From contig JAMXDE010000024.1 in NCBI GenBank assembly GCA_026770025.1, forward strand, positions 186,001 through 250,000: a DNA stretch of 64,000 nucleotides. The letters run 5' to 3'. Source of the DNA: Craspedostauros australis. Taxonomy: Eukaryota > Bacillariophyta > Bacillariophyceae > Mastogloiales > Achnanthaceae. A program made the position numbers and the translations under genes. Every line of letters starts with the position of its first letter. Position 1 is the first letter of the stretch. The notes below the pieces were generated by a model. It was not told the origin of the DNA and made no database searches. It was given only the letters and a program-made list of their open reading frames with translations. Below, in pieces: positions 41,273 to 52,347 of this stretch.

Positions 41273-44050
41273 TTGCCCACACTTGTGCTGTTCACTTGCC
41301 CCATCTTCTGGAAGTACAGTGCATGCATGGAACCCTATAGACAATGTGGGGGGAATGCTATCCTTGCGCAAACGTCAGTGCTGCGCCTGACTGGTCTATC
41401 CTCCAAGACTATCAGTGGTACACCAATTTTGTCCCACTGGCTGCAGCCAATGCCAATGCGACCTGTATGGTATGCCAGAGAGAAAGCACTCTCACCATTC
41501 CCAGCTTGTGTGGTGGAGTGATTTAGGCCAACACCATGCTCTGCCCTGATCTGGCTGAGACTTTGTCTTGTTGCAGGCCATTGTTCGCCAGCAGGACAAT
41601 GACTTTGTGTGCTATGTGCTCCATGGCGGTCCATCAGGGGCTGTTCTCTCCTTCCATGGCCGCAGCTGTTCCATTGATGTGCCCATGTGTCGTTGCAATG
41701 GACTCTACTTCTTCAATACCAATGGTGATGTCAAGCTGGCTGCGTTCGCTGTCCAGCGTGCACCGCCTGCACTCAGCGCAGAGCTCTGGCATATGTGCCT
41801 GGGCTGCGCTGGTATGTCGCACATGAAGTGGCTCCATATGCACAGTTCTGGTATTCCAGGCCTCCTTGCCACTGTGCACATCCAATGCGGCATTGTGCTA
41901 CATGCAGCCAAGCCCAGTGTCAGACAGATCCTCAAGGACCTCAAGATGGCAGCCCTGTTCCCTCCACTGGCGCAAGATTCCATGCTGACTACGGCTTCAT
42001 GTGGTCGTCCGATCCTCAGTACGGACAGGAGTCGTCGCGCAACTCTGCCAAGTCGAACAGGTGGTCCAGCCTCTTGAAGGGTACACTTGTACTTTCTTGT
42101 CACTGATGCGTGCACTCGGTACACTTAGGTGTTCCCCTACCAAGACCAGATCCCCACCTGTGGACATATTTTCCAACCTGCTTTGTGAGTTTGGCTGCAA
42201 GGATGGTTGCAAGGCGGTGAGGGTTGACACTGGTGGCAAGCTTGCATGATCGAGTGCCTTCCAGGAGGTCGTCCGGTCTGCAGGATACACTCTCGAACCC
42301 ACTGGGGCCAGATGCGCTTGGATGAATGGCAAGGTTGAGGGACTCAACTGCACCTTTGGTGTGATGGCCAGATCACTGATGTACTCCTCAGGCCTGCATC
42401 CCAAGTTCCAGGTTCGTGCCCTTGCACATGCAGCGTATGTCAAGAATAGGCTTTGGCACTCCATCATTAACACCACTCCATACCAGCTTCCGCATGACGT
42501 CAAGCCCAACCTGAGCCACCTGCAAGTCTTGGTTCCAGAGTGGTTGTGTGCAAGCCTGGCCATCCTGCCGCAAAGCTGGACATCCACACCTACAACAGCA
42601 TCTTTGTTGGTCATACTGCCACACCCTCGCTCCAGGAATATTTCAACTTGGATCCGGGGCGTATCAAGACCGCTGGCAACCTGATCTTCGATGAGGCCCA
42701 CTTCTCTGTCCATGAACGTCTGCCAGGACTACAACTTCTGCTCACCCTTGGGTTTCAACTGTCTCACGATGGCAACGGCATGCATGGTTCAGGTGCTGAG
42801 AAAGCCAAGACAGATGGTCATACGCCTTCCTATCGAGTGCGCCAACTACAGTACGCATGACAATGACATGCTCCATGCAGCTGCAGCAGCATGCTCTGTT
42901 GACGGTGTTGACAGTGCCTACATTGTGCGCAGGACTGTGGATCCCTACCAAAGGGTATTCCATGAGCACATCCACCTCTCTGACAGCATTCCAACTGCAG
43001 GGTTGGAATTTGTGCCTGAGGAGCTCTGAGGGCGTCTGTGTCTCACACAATGCAAGCCGGGTTCGACTGCAGCGCGCATTCTGCGGTGGAGATCCTGGCT
43101 CAAGAGTGTCTACTTGCTGGTCATTGGTGACCATGATATCCGCTCGCTGCCGGATCTCACCCAGGCTATACTGGATGCGAGCGACACGGTCTTTGTATTC
43201 AACAATATTCGCAACTCCCTCACACAGCACGGTGTTCCACAAATGTACTTTGACCAACTTGGGCATATCGGCTCCATCCTTGATCACATCTCACCAACTG
43301 CATGTCAAGTGGAGGCTGCTCCGAAGCTCACCTGGCGCAAACTGCTCCAGCGCGATGATTGAGATGAGGAGCAACAAGTCAAACTCAAGAAAATGGAGCA
43401 ATGTCATCACCAAGGCATGTTCTGCGAGCCCATTGAGGCACGGCCAGGCACGGCAGTCTTCAACTGGGTTTGGTTTGGCGTCGTAAAGACACATGGGAGC
43501 AACTGTAAAAAGCTTGTGCCATTTGTGACAGGTCCACCTGGGGAGGCAATGTGCCCATATTTGGTCACACATACGCTGTTACTCCTGACCTCACGGAGTT
43601 CCGCATCTTGGTGGCCATTGCTGAAGTGCAAGGACTGCTCGTGTACGGAGCTGGCATCGCGAATGCAGTCGCCAAAGCGCCTGCCAGCGCACAACGTCAC
43701 TACATGCAAATCGATGATCAGTTCCGCAGCTGGTGGAAGCACAAGCATGACGTTGTTCTGGGTCAACACATGGTTGTGCTTTTCTCAAGAATCTACAGAG
43801 CATCCTGAAGCACCGCTACAGTGGAGTCTGCATGCCAATCGGCTACTCAAGGACATGGGGTTCACTGCAACAACTCAAGCACCTTGTTTGCACATTGGAA
43901 ACCTTTGCACCCACAATGTGTAAGTGCCCTGGCAGGTGGATAACTTTGCGGTGGCAACCAAGGATGAGACCTTTTACCAGGAGTTCTGTGACATAGTTGA
44001 GATTCAATGAGGGACAGACTACCACCGGACACGGTGTCAACCAGATGGGA
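41273..44050 (+). pseudogene. copia pol remains: protease region, integrase, first part of reverse transcriptase
   Basis: Recognisable pieces lie in several frames. The GAG-pre-integrase motif is LWHMCLGCAGMSHMKWLH (about 41785). Integrase pieces are HADYGFMWSSDPQYGQES (about 41980) and MNGKVEGLNCTFGVMARSLM with KNRLWHSIINTTPYQ (42322-42490). Next comes the post-integrase stretch (IFVGHTATPSLQEYF). Reverse transcriptase fragments at 43100-44010 include QWSLHANRLLKDMGF and VDNFAVATKDETFYQEF. Frameshifts and stops occur throughout. RT sequence breaks off where the nested element begins. Confidence 0.75.
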
Positions 44051-44620
44051 GAAATTCTCGTTTTGGCGCGAAATCTTCCGACTTGATCAACCACCAAATC
44101 TTTTCTCCTCCTTTCTCTCCTCCATTCACGAATCCATCATGACTCAAACATGACCGACCTGACTCACACCTCACCTTGGGAACTATATGCTCCTCAGATC
44201 CTTTTACTACAACATACCTCGATTCCCTTCATGCTGACGACTACTGCATCATTGCCGTAGTCTCAACGTGTGTATCCAACTTGCTTCAACTTGAGCAATG
44301 GAATCCGAGGGTCAGCTCCAGCCACAACCACTGCTTCATGACTGTCACCAACATGCGTCATGGCCTATACTACAGTGTATCTACATGTGCGGAGAGCAAG
44401 GCACTGTTATGATCATCTACCCTGAGCACTGAACCAAGTACATCAGTGCAGGGTCTCGCCAAGTTGTGTGGCATCGTTTCTTCACCCTACTAACACTACA
44501 AGCTAACTCATAATAAACACAGACAAGGATTAGCTACAAAGCACTCATCTACTCATCGTTACAGTAACAACTCTTCAATCAGTACACCCCTCTTGAACTG
44601 CATCACACGGCTATCCCGAA
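44051..44620 (+). mobile_element. Solo-LTR-like element, copy B, nested in copia
   Basis: About 570 bp alike to 23180-23780. It splits the copia reverse transcriptase: the part ending in EFCDIV lies before it, and the part resuming around GLFAHYNGLDL and YIDKVLWQHDW (about 44730-44830) after it. Contains AATAAA near 44510 and no coding frame. Confidence 0.65.
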
Positions 44621-45676
44621 GCTGGCAGATCCAAGAGACATCCTCCACCGATTCGTGCCGACTACGCTCGAATCCTAACTGACATGCTCGATGCTCGGCT
44701 GAACCATCCCATCACTTGGTATGGTCTGTTTGCACACTACAACGGACTGGATCTCACTCAGGCCTGACGACATGTGAATGTGCACTGCTCCACATACATC
44801 GACAAGGTGCTCTGGCAACACGATTGGCATTGATTGAAGTCTACACAACGCCTACCCATGCGTGCAGACAATAGACGTGTGTGGCAATTGGATCAGGCAG
44901 TCTTACCCAACATGGAAGCCAAGCATCATGGTCTGCAATCCAAATCCTTCAGCTACCACTGAGCCATTGGCAAGCTCATCTGGGCCATGGTTTCCTGTCG
45001 CCCTGACATCTCCTTCCCTGTGGTGAAGCTGAGCCAAGTCTTGATGAACCCTGCACGTGTACACTACAAAGCCGTCAAATACCTCTTCAGGTATGTTGCA
45101 TCCACCAGGGACTTTGGGATCACCTACTGGCGACTGTCTCCTGTTCCGCAGCTTGCAGATGTGCCAGCACTGAAAAAACTCTTGCCTGCCAACAACAAGC
45201 ACCACATCCCGGTGGACCAGGTCACCATCCAGGCGACTTTCCTCTACGTATATGTGGACGCCGATTGGGGTGCCGATATAAGGCATTGTAAATCCACCAG
45301 AGGCATTGTGTTGCTTCTTGGCAGCCCCGCTGTTGCGTGGAAAACCTGCGTCCAACCCACTGTTTCTCTCATTACCTCTAAAGCCGAGTTCATTGTCACC
45401 AGCAACAATGGCAAGATGGTGCTCTGGTGTCGGTCCATCCTGGACAAGATCAGCATGTGCCAACAGCATGCCATACTTATCTACAAGGACAACCAAGGCG
45501 TCAGAATGATGGCAAACACCAACCAACCGCCAAGGAACTCCAGGCATATCGATATACACACATTTGCGGTCTGCGATTGGGTGGACAGAGATCTCATCCT
45601 CATTGCCGATGTGTCATCCAACCCCAATGCTTCAGATCTGTGCAACAAGCAGATGCCTGTGATTATGTTCTTTTGA
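44621..45676 (+). pseudogene. copia end of reverse transcriptase and RNase H
   Basis: After decayed RT (44650-44980), a long open stretch (44987-45673) keeps the RT/RNase H junction (CRPDISFPVVKLSQVLMNP) and RNase H motifs. These are the Asp of VDADWG, TSKAEF with the catalytic Glu, and the Asp of KDNQGVRMMAN, followed by RHIDIHTFAVCDWV. This is the best-preserved part of the element. Confidence 0.8.
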
Positions 45677-45811
45677 CATACGGACCTACTCATGGGATGT
45701 ATTCCATCATTCTACATTTGCCAGTGAATGCCGCCAGTGGAGTGCGGAGATCCCAGTTTTCTCTGTACGACAGAGTGGATTATTTCCGCTAGCTAACACA
45801 AGCGTGTGGGG

Positions 45812-45943
45812 TGTTGGCATCTGTCCACATGTATGATGACAGACGTCATCGACAGCAGCAACAGCTGACACAACAAACATCATCACAGCTCCGTAGTCAT
45901 GAATCCACCATCAGCACGAAATCATACACACCACACACTCACA
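45812..45943 (+). repeat. 3' LTR of the copia element
   Basis: Starts TGTTGGCATC directly after the purine tract GTGTGGGG and ends CACTCACA. Confidence 0.75.
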
Positions 45944-46846
45944 ATACTGACAAATTCAAACAACAATTGGACAACACTATGCATTTTGCAGGAATAAACC
46001 ATTTATTACAAATACAACACGATAATTACACGATTCGGGAAATGGATGAGTGTTACAATCAGTCAGAAATCACGTTTTCGAGACGCAACCACAACGACAA
46101 CACCAAAAATTGTGCTTCGAAACGTAAAAAATGGAGAAGGAAAATTCACAACACGACCAACGTGACGTGTTGGACAAACCCTTCGGAAGCCCGATGGCGT
46201 CATCAGTTAACAACAACTATGACACTGCGTGAACCGACCATCATGATTGGCCAGTTGGGTCGTGGCGTTATGTCAAAGATCGTATTTGGTGGGAACGCAA
46301 TGATGTCTGCGACAGGTCACGAAGACACCGATGTCCACAACACGAGGGGAGTTCTCATGCCTCCTTTCAAACAAATATCGATTGCTTACTTGTGAGCACA
46401 AATAAAATGTCAAAATGAAAATCGATGTTTCGTAATTTTGTCATTGCGTTGTTCTTCGCATGTTGTACCACGTTGTATTTCGCCTGTGAAACCGGAGGAT
46501 GATTTCGACTCGCAAAACAGAGTGTGACGTCACGATAAGAATTAACCTTTCAACCATTCGGACAAATGAAAGCACACAAACCAACTCTTGCACAGTGTTT
46601 CAATGACAGAAACGAGGAGGCACGGCGCCGGACAAGCAGTCTAAATGTGGAGATGCTGTCCTCTGTTTGTATGGTACGGTTTAATTGGTATCCACACATT
46701 AGTATATCAACTATTGACGATACTACGATGGGTACCGAAGGTCAACAAGGATGCATCAGACCAGGGTGGGAGGCAACTGGGAAAAGCGTCTCCCGCAGCT
46801 CCCAAAGTTGGCCACTACGACACTGCATCGAACCGATGACAAAAAC
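45944..46846. other. Remainder of the inverted-repeat element, no transposase seen
   Basis: About 900 bp between the copia 3' LTR and the right inverted repeat. AT-rich, with a TGACGTCA octamer at 46525-46532. The longest frame (to 46395) shows no transposase motif. Confidence 0.5.
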
Positions 46847-46874
46847 GATAAGTTGCAATCATTTCGGAACGGAG
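46847..46874 (-). repeat. Right 28-bp terminal inverted repeat
   Basis: GATAAGTTGCAATCATTTCG plus GAACGGAG, exact reverse complement of 38680-38707 and followed by TA. If the copia element (39133-45943) is removed, the arms would enclose about 1.4 kb, a usual size for a mariner-type or MITE element. Confidence 0.85.
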
Positions 46875-47386
46875 TAATATTAAATTGAATTATTATTATT
46901 CTATGATTCTTGCAACGCCCATGAGACCTCATGACAACGATCTTCGCAGACGCCATCACCATGGTCACCTCATCGCTTCGCCTGTCCATCGCTTCCCCTT
47001 CTGTTCCTCCCGACGACGTGTTTGTCTCTGTGACGGATCTTGTTGATTCCCGCCTGAATCCCGAAAAATCTTCGCGAATTTGCAAAATTTGTGTTGCACC
47101 TGCCGGCGCGCTCGATTTTTGGCCACCATTTGCTTTGCCAAATGACAGTCGGTGTGTTGACGCGAGTAGTTGGTGCGTGCAATGTGCGCAGTGTCGGTAC
47201 TGCGCGCAGAATCGCACTGTTCCACTCCACTTTACTGGCATTGCAGTGGCATTCCAGCAGCATTTCTTGGAGTGCTTCGCTCTGCTCAAATTCACAACAA
47301 GACAATCGCTCCATCATCACTCCATCATCACAGACAACCAAAGTATAGTAAACCAACCAAAGTAAAGCAAAGTAAGGCAGAAGACA
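46875..47386. other. Intergenic/5' flank of the CaaX coiled-coil gene
   Basis: About 500 bp with no supportable gene. The sequence just before the ATG at 47387 is A-rich (AAAGTAAAGCAAAGTAAGGC), typical of a 5' leader here. Confidence 0.4.
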
Positions 47387-49396
47387 ATGGCAGAACCAGA
47401 GAGGAAGGCCAAATGCGCCCGCTGCGGCGAAGAGAAGGTGAAATCGGAGTACAGCAACCATCAGCTGAAGCGCAAAGGCAAGCGCAAGTGCAAGGATTGC
47501 ATTGCCGAGCTTGAGGCTGAGGCCGATGCTGCGGAGGCTGCTGCTGCTGCTGCGGAGGCTGGCACTGCAGAGGTCAAGGAAGTGGAAGCTGCAGCAGAGC
47601 CTGAAGCAGCTGCTGCGGAGGACGCTGCTGAGGACGACGCTGAGAAGGACGCTGAGCAGGCAGAAGAGGACGACACTGAGAAGGATGAAGCGGCCAGAAT
47701 AGCAGCCGAAGAGGAGGCCACCAGGTTGGCTGCTGCAAAGAAGGCAGAAGAAGAAGCCGCGGAAGCAGCTAGAATAGCAGCTCAAGAGGAAGAGGAGGCC
47801 GCCAAGCTGGCTGCCGAAGAGGAGGCCACCAAGTTGGCTGCTGCTGAAGAGGAAGCACAGAAGAAGGCTGAGGAACAAGCTGCCGCTGCAAAGAAAGACG
47901 AAGAGGAGGAAGCTGCCAAGCTTGCTGCTGAAGAAGAGCCACAGAAGAAGGCGGAAGAGGAGGCTGCTGCCGCTGAAGCCGCTAAGTTGGCTGCAGAGGA
48001 AGAAGAGGCACAGAAGACGAAGGCTGAGGAGGAAGATGCTGAAGCCGCCAGACTTGCTGCAGAGGAAGAGGCGAAGAAGAAGGCGGAAGAGGAGGCTGCT
48101 GCTGCTGCAAAGAAGGCTGAGGAGGAAGCTGCCGCTGCTGAAGCCGCTAAGTTGGCTGCAGAGGAAGAGGAAGCCAAGAAGGCTGAGGAGGAAGCTGCTG
48201 CTGCGAAATTGGCAGAAGAGGAAGAAGCCGCCAAGCTTGCTGCTGCTGAAGAGGAGGCTAAGAAGAAGGCTGAGGAGGAGGCTGCTGCTGCTGCTGAGGC
48301 CGCCAGACTTGCCGCAGAGGCAGAAGCAAAGAAGGCTGAGGAGGAAGCTGCTGCGGCTGCCGCCAAATTGGCAGAAGAGGAAGCTGCTGCCGCAAAGAAG
48401 GCGGAGGAGGAGGCTGCTGCTGCCAAGCTTGCTGCTGAAGAGGCCGAAGCAAAGAAGGCGGAAGAGGAAGCCGCGGCTGCTGCCAAAAAGGCGGAGGAGG
48501 AAGCCGAAGCAAAGAAGAAGGCTGAGGAGGAAGCCGAGGCTGCGGCTGCTATCCAGAAGGCAGCTGAAGAGGCCGCGGCCGCCAAAAAGGCGGAGGAAGA
48601 AGCTGCAGCAGCAAAGAAGGCTGAGGCAGAGGCAGAGGCAAAGAAGAAGGCCGAAGAGGAAGCGGCGGTGGCTGCTGCCAAGAAGGCCAAGGAAGACCAG
48701 GAAGCCGTCATCAAAAAGGCGGAGGAGGAAGCTGCCGTGGCAGGAGCGGCTGTCAAGAAGGCCGAAGGAGAGGTTGCCGCAGCATCGGCTGCGAAGAAGG
48801 CGGAGGAGGAAGCAGCGGCAGCTACCAAAAAGGCCGAAGACGAAGCAGCGGCAGCCGCAAAGAAGACAGAGGGAGACAAGGCCGATGCCACCAAGGACGA
48901 TGCCAAGACCGATCACAAGGAGGAAGGCGACGAGACCGCCACAAAGAAGAAGAAAAAGAAGGGCAAGAAGGCCGCCAGCAAGAAGAAGGTCACGGACGGC
49001 GACGATGCCGATGCAACGGCGGAGGGAGACGCCGCGAAGAAGCCGGTCGGCAAGAAGAAGAAAAAGAAGGCGGATGCGACCGATTCTGGCGAAAGCAACG
49101 ACGGGGAGCAGAAGCCAGCAACCAAGAAGAAGGCGGACGGTGCCAAGAAGCCAGCGAGCAAGAAGGACGCCAAGGAAGAGAAGAAGACGCCACCAACAAC
49201 AGCAGCGACGACGATGACGACGCCAACGAAGAAGAAGACCCCCGAGGAGGAGAAGAAGACAGATACGGAACAGAAACTGTCGCCTGCCGTCGAAAGCAAG
49301 GATTCCGGCGTGGTCGAGAACACCATCAACCGACGTATATCGCACGAGGATATCGGTCCGGAGACGAGCACATGCGGTGCATGCTTGGTCATGTAA
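47387..49396 (+). CDS. Lys/Ala/Glu coiled-coil protein with N-terminal Cys4 motif and CaaX box
   Basis: A 669-residue intronless protein of unknown role. Cys10-x2-Cys13 and Cys35-x2-Cys38 enclose a basic segment (KVKSEYSNHQLKRKGKRK), like a small zinc ribbon of the Stc1/LIM-like type. Residues about 45-490 are an almost unbroken heptad-like array of AEEEAAAAKKAEEEA units, predicted as a long single alpha-helix or coiled coil. Residues about 500-620 are Lys-rich (KKKKKKGKK, KKKKKKADAT). The C-terminus is STCGACLVM: CLVM fits a CaaX prenylation box, and Met favours farnesyl. The Cys three positions before could be palmitoylated. That predicts attachment to a membrane through the tail. The ATG at 47387 is the first in frame. 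Confidence 0.8.
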   Translation: MAEPERKAKCARCGEEKVKSEYSNHQLKRKGKRKCKDCIAELEAEADAAEAAAAAAEAGTAEVKEVEAAAEPEAAAAEDAAEDDAEKDAEQAEEDDTEKDEAARIAAEEEATRLAAAKKAEEEAAEAARIAAQEEEEAAKLAAEEEATKLAAAEEEAQKKAEEQAAAAKKDEEEEAAKLAAEEEPQKKAEEEAAAAEAAKLAAEEEEAQKTKAEEEDAEAARLAAEEEAKKKAEEEAAAAAKKAEEEAAAAEAAKLAAEEEEAKKAEEEAAAAKLAEEEEAAKLAAAEEEAKKKAEEEAAAAAEAARLAAEAEAKKAEEEAAAAAAKLAEEEAAAAKKAEEEAAAAKLAAEEAEAKKAEEEAAAAAKKAEEEAEAKKKAEEEAEAAAAIQKAAEEAAAAKKAEEEAAAAKKAEAEAEAKKKAEEEAAVAAAKKAKEDQEAVIKKAEEEAAVAGAAVKKAEGEVAAASAAKKAEEEAAAATKKAEDEAAAAAKKTEGDKADATKDDAKTDHKEEGDETATKKKKKKGKKAASKKKVTDGDDADATAEGDAAKKPVGKKKKKKADATDSGESNDGEQKPATKKKADGAKKPASKKDAKEEKKTPPTTAATTMTTPTKKKTPEEEKKTDTEQKLSPAVESKDSGVVENTINRRISHEDIGPETSTCGACLVM

Positions 49397-50250
49397 GCGT
49401 CGGCATAGCACAGCGTATCGTGTTGGATTGCGCTCGCAGTGATGTGCTGCGCATGCACACGCCACGCCTCTTGGGTGGAATCCACCCAGGACCGCTCTTT
49501 GTTCCGACACGTTCCCTTCTGCTCTGTTGCAGCACAGCCTCCACATCCCGGATCTCGTCTGCCTTGGTGTCTGCGGCGTCGGCTCTGGTGTGTTTGTATG
49601 TTTTTGCGAAAAAGGGAAAAAGAGATGGAGCCGACGAAGATTAAACAAGTGAGCGAGTCACAATACGCGTACGTACGATTATACCAGTATCACGGTAAGC
49701 ACTCTCGGAGTGCTTCTAGTAATAAAGCATTATATGATATGATATGATGGGACAGAAGTAAAGAACTGTTCCAATCGGAATGGATGCGATGAGATGAGGT
49801 TGGTTGGTTGGTTGGTTAGTCGTTAGATCTTCAGTATGGCGTTACTCTGTCGTTTCCGATTCTCCCACGAGCCACTGTCCTGCGCACTGATCGCCCATTT
49901 GGTATCGGCACACGATGGCTTGGAGTTCGTGCGCAGAGAGGTCTCTGATCGAACGGATGAATGAAACGGAATCCAACGCTTTTGATGTCAAAGAGGGAAA
50001 ACTTGTGTCCCTGTTCATTGAGTTTGGCGCCAACGAAGGATTTGGTGTCAGACACTGACGTCACAACCACATCAGAAGAATCCATCCTCACAAAAACCAG
50101 AGCGCACAGACTGCCCATTGACATCAAAGTACACTGCTCAACTCACCTCGACTCGACTCTGTTACATTCGATCACAACAGACCACATCACAATCACATTT
50201 AGCTGAAGTCAAAAGGCCAACACTCAGACCAAGCCAAGTTCTAATCCAAC
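49397..50250. other. Intergenic with (TTGG)n and CRE octamer
   Basis: Holds a (TTGG)n run at about 49799-49816 and TGACGTCA at 50056-50063. No gene is seen. Confidence 0.5.
50056..50063. promoter_or_regulatory. TGACGTCA palindrome upstream of plastid gene
   Basis: A perfect CRE octamer 188 bp before the ATG of the plastid-targeted protein. Diatom photosynthesis and carbon-concentrating genes are known to use TGACGT elements through bZIP factors, so a light/CO2 role is plausible though unproven. Confidence 0.4.
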
Positions 50251-51535
50251 ATGCAGCGCATCCGTTCCTTCGCTATCGTGGCAGCTGCCATCCTCGCTGC
50301 AACACCAGCCTGCCTTGCATTCTCTTTGCATGCGGCACCCCTCCAGGCACGCTCCACGGCGTCCGCTACTGCGCTGTTCGCCTCCGCAGAGGATGAGTCT
50401 GCGCCACTCGACCGCCGTTCCGTCCTGCAGCAATCCGCGGCCGCCATGATCGGCATCGCCTCCGCATCGGTCCTCACGCCAGCGGCCTTCGCAGCAGAAG
50501 ACGACGATGCGGCAACGCCCAAAAGCATCGTCGTCGTCGGTGCCACCGGACAGACGGGTCGCCGCATCCTGGAACGCCTCGCGGCGCAGCAGCAATCCGC
50601 ACCCATCATCGGCGGCGTGCGCAACGTCGACAAGGCCACGGCCGCCCTGACCGAATCGTCGACCGTCCTGCGCGGCGCCATGGTGCAGAAGGTCAACGCC
50701 GTCAACACGAACGGCGTCACGCTGCAGCACATGGACGTCGTCAAGGACTCCGATGCCGCCTTGGCGCAGTCTTTCCAGAATGCCGACGCCGTCGTCATCG
50801 CCGTCGGCTTCATCCCCGGCAATCCCCTCAAGTGGAACCAGGGCGCCCACGACGTCGATAATGTCGGGACGTGCCGTCTCGTCGATGCCGCCAGGGCCGC
50901 TGGCGTGCGCAAGATCGTCCTGGTGTCGTCCATTCTGACGAACGGTCGCAACTGGGGACAGGAGAAGGCGCCGGGATTCGTCATCACCAACGCCTTTGGA
51001 GGCGTCCTCGATGAGAAGATCATCGCGGAGAAGTACCTGCGCGCGTCGGGCATGGATTACACCATCGTGCGGGCGGGCGGATTGAAGTCAAACCCACGTG
51101 AGTGGTTGTTTGTGTGGATGCTCCTGTTGAATATCGCGTGGCGATCATTGGCCGTCTTGCGCGTCTGCATGCAAGCTCAACACAAGGACTCGGCTCACAT
51201 TCCTCACCCTTGATATTGTGTTCCCGAATACTGCGCTGCACTTGCACTGCACTGCGTTGGTATTGTCTTTCTTCATATAATACAATGCAATGCGATGCAA
51301 TGCGATACAATACCACACCATCCCAATGCAATTTCCACTCTATTCTCCATGAACAGCAACCGGACCGGTCATCATTTCGGGAGAGGACACTCTGAACAGC
51401 GGCGAGGTCTCACGTGATTTGGTGGCCGATGTCAGCATCGCCTCCATCTTCGATCCCAAGGCTTCCAACAAGGTCTTGGAGATCATCGAGGATGATGGCA
51501 AGCCACCGCAGGCCTTCAACGGTTTGGTCATGTAG
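50251..51535 (+). CDS. Plastid (probably thylakoid-lumen) targeted NAD(P)-binding Rossmann-fold protein
   Basis: An atypical short-chain dehydrogenase/NmrA-like protein of 341 residues; substrate unknown. Exons are 50251-51097 and 51357-51535, with a 259-bp GTGAGT...CAG intron in phase 1. Without splicing the frame ends in unrelated sequence. Joining restores the conserved C-terminal part (ISGEDTLNSGEVSRDLVADV). Targeting looks three-part. Residues 1-21 are a signal peptide. CLAF|S at 21-25 is the Phe-containing cleavage context of diatom plastid presequences. LDRRSVLQQSAAAMIGIASA ending AAFAAE (53-83) is a twin-arginine thylakoid-transfer signal. The dinucleotide motif is GATGQTG (97-103), after a beta strand SIVVV. 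RAAGVRKIVLVSSILTN matches the usual central helix and strand. Confidence 0.85.
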
Positions 51536-52347
51536 AGTGAGTGTGTGCGCAGGTTGTGTGCATGCCGTACGAGTAGTGCCACAGAGTGCTACTGTACAAC
51601 ATTACAATGATCTACTCTTATATTGTATGCTAGCTTCACTCCACTTCACTGCACTACCATTGATCAAGATACGAGTGCGAGTGCGTCGTATTATAGATCC
51701 TTCATCAAACAGTTTGGACGAGTGTTGGCGCTTCTGGTGGAAAATTGCGGCACTCCATAGTCGTACTACGACGACGTTGTCTCAAGAGTAGTTGTAATAG
51801 TCTATCTGCGGGTGCAACACGAGCTGCGCAATCCCGCAAACACGACCAAACGGAAATCGAGTCTTCGTGTGCCTCTCTCTTCTCATTTCACCAGTTGGGA
51901 CACAGGAAAGAAGCAACCAAGACAGGAGTTGTCGCAGCACAAAGCCACAGGAACGTGCGAAAGCGTGACCTTGCACCAACGCATAGTGCACACCATCACA
52001 ATGAATCCTGCATGATCACATCAAATGAACAACTGTTTCAGCAACATCACTGCACTTTGACACACATCACGCCATCCATCCACCAAGTCACCAAGCTGTG
52101 TGGCATGCAGGATGGGTACTCCCGACACGATCACACCAGCTGGATGGCAAGGAGCGACCATGATGGTGTTACCAACACTCTGGGATCTCGAGGATGGCGC
52201 AGATCTGCGATTGGGATGCTCACAAAACCAAATCAACAACAATCCCAACATCAAACCAATTATCAAACCAATAAACACCAATCCAATCAAAAGAAGACAA
52301 CACTCTCGACACAGATCCATACCCAACATTCATACAAGTAGAGCACC
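51536..52347. other. Intergenic, no gene seen
   Basis: Separates two plus-strand genes. It ends in an A/C-rich leader (CAAACCAAT repeats, 52240-52300) before the ATG at 52348. Confidence 0.5.

Larger units (their letters stand above)
39133..45943 (+). mobile_element. Degenerate Ty1/copia LTR retrotransposon
   Basis: Short direct LTRs of about 128-132 bp flank gag and pol remains. Order is 5' LTR, gag, protease region, GAG-pre-integrase, integrase, reverse transcriptase, RNase H, purine tract, 3' LTR. INT before RT marks it as copia. Both LTRs start TGTTGGCAT and end TCACA, and share ATGATGACAGACG and TCATACACACCACAC. GTGTGGGG just before the 3' LTR is a good polypurine tract. The five bases on either side (TCGCT, ATACT) do not match, so the target duplication has decayed. 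Many stops and frameshifts, and a nested insertion at 44051-44620, make it inactive. Confidence 0.85.

Noticed and set aside
47782-48906. Ser/Ala/Phe-rich minus-strand frame
   Set aside because: Another antisense reading of the same coiled-coil repeat.
46970-49648. An 892-residue minus-strand frame opposite the coiled-coil gene
   Set aside because: It is the antisense shadow of the Ala/Glu/Lys repeat, whose GCT/GAG/AAG codons give no stops in reverse. The peptide is Leu/Arg/Cys-rich nonsense.
51281-51320. AATGC/GATGC pentamer repeat as possible regulatory element
   Set aside because: It lies inside the intron of the plastid gene and looks like an ordinary microsatellite.
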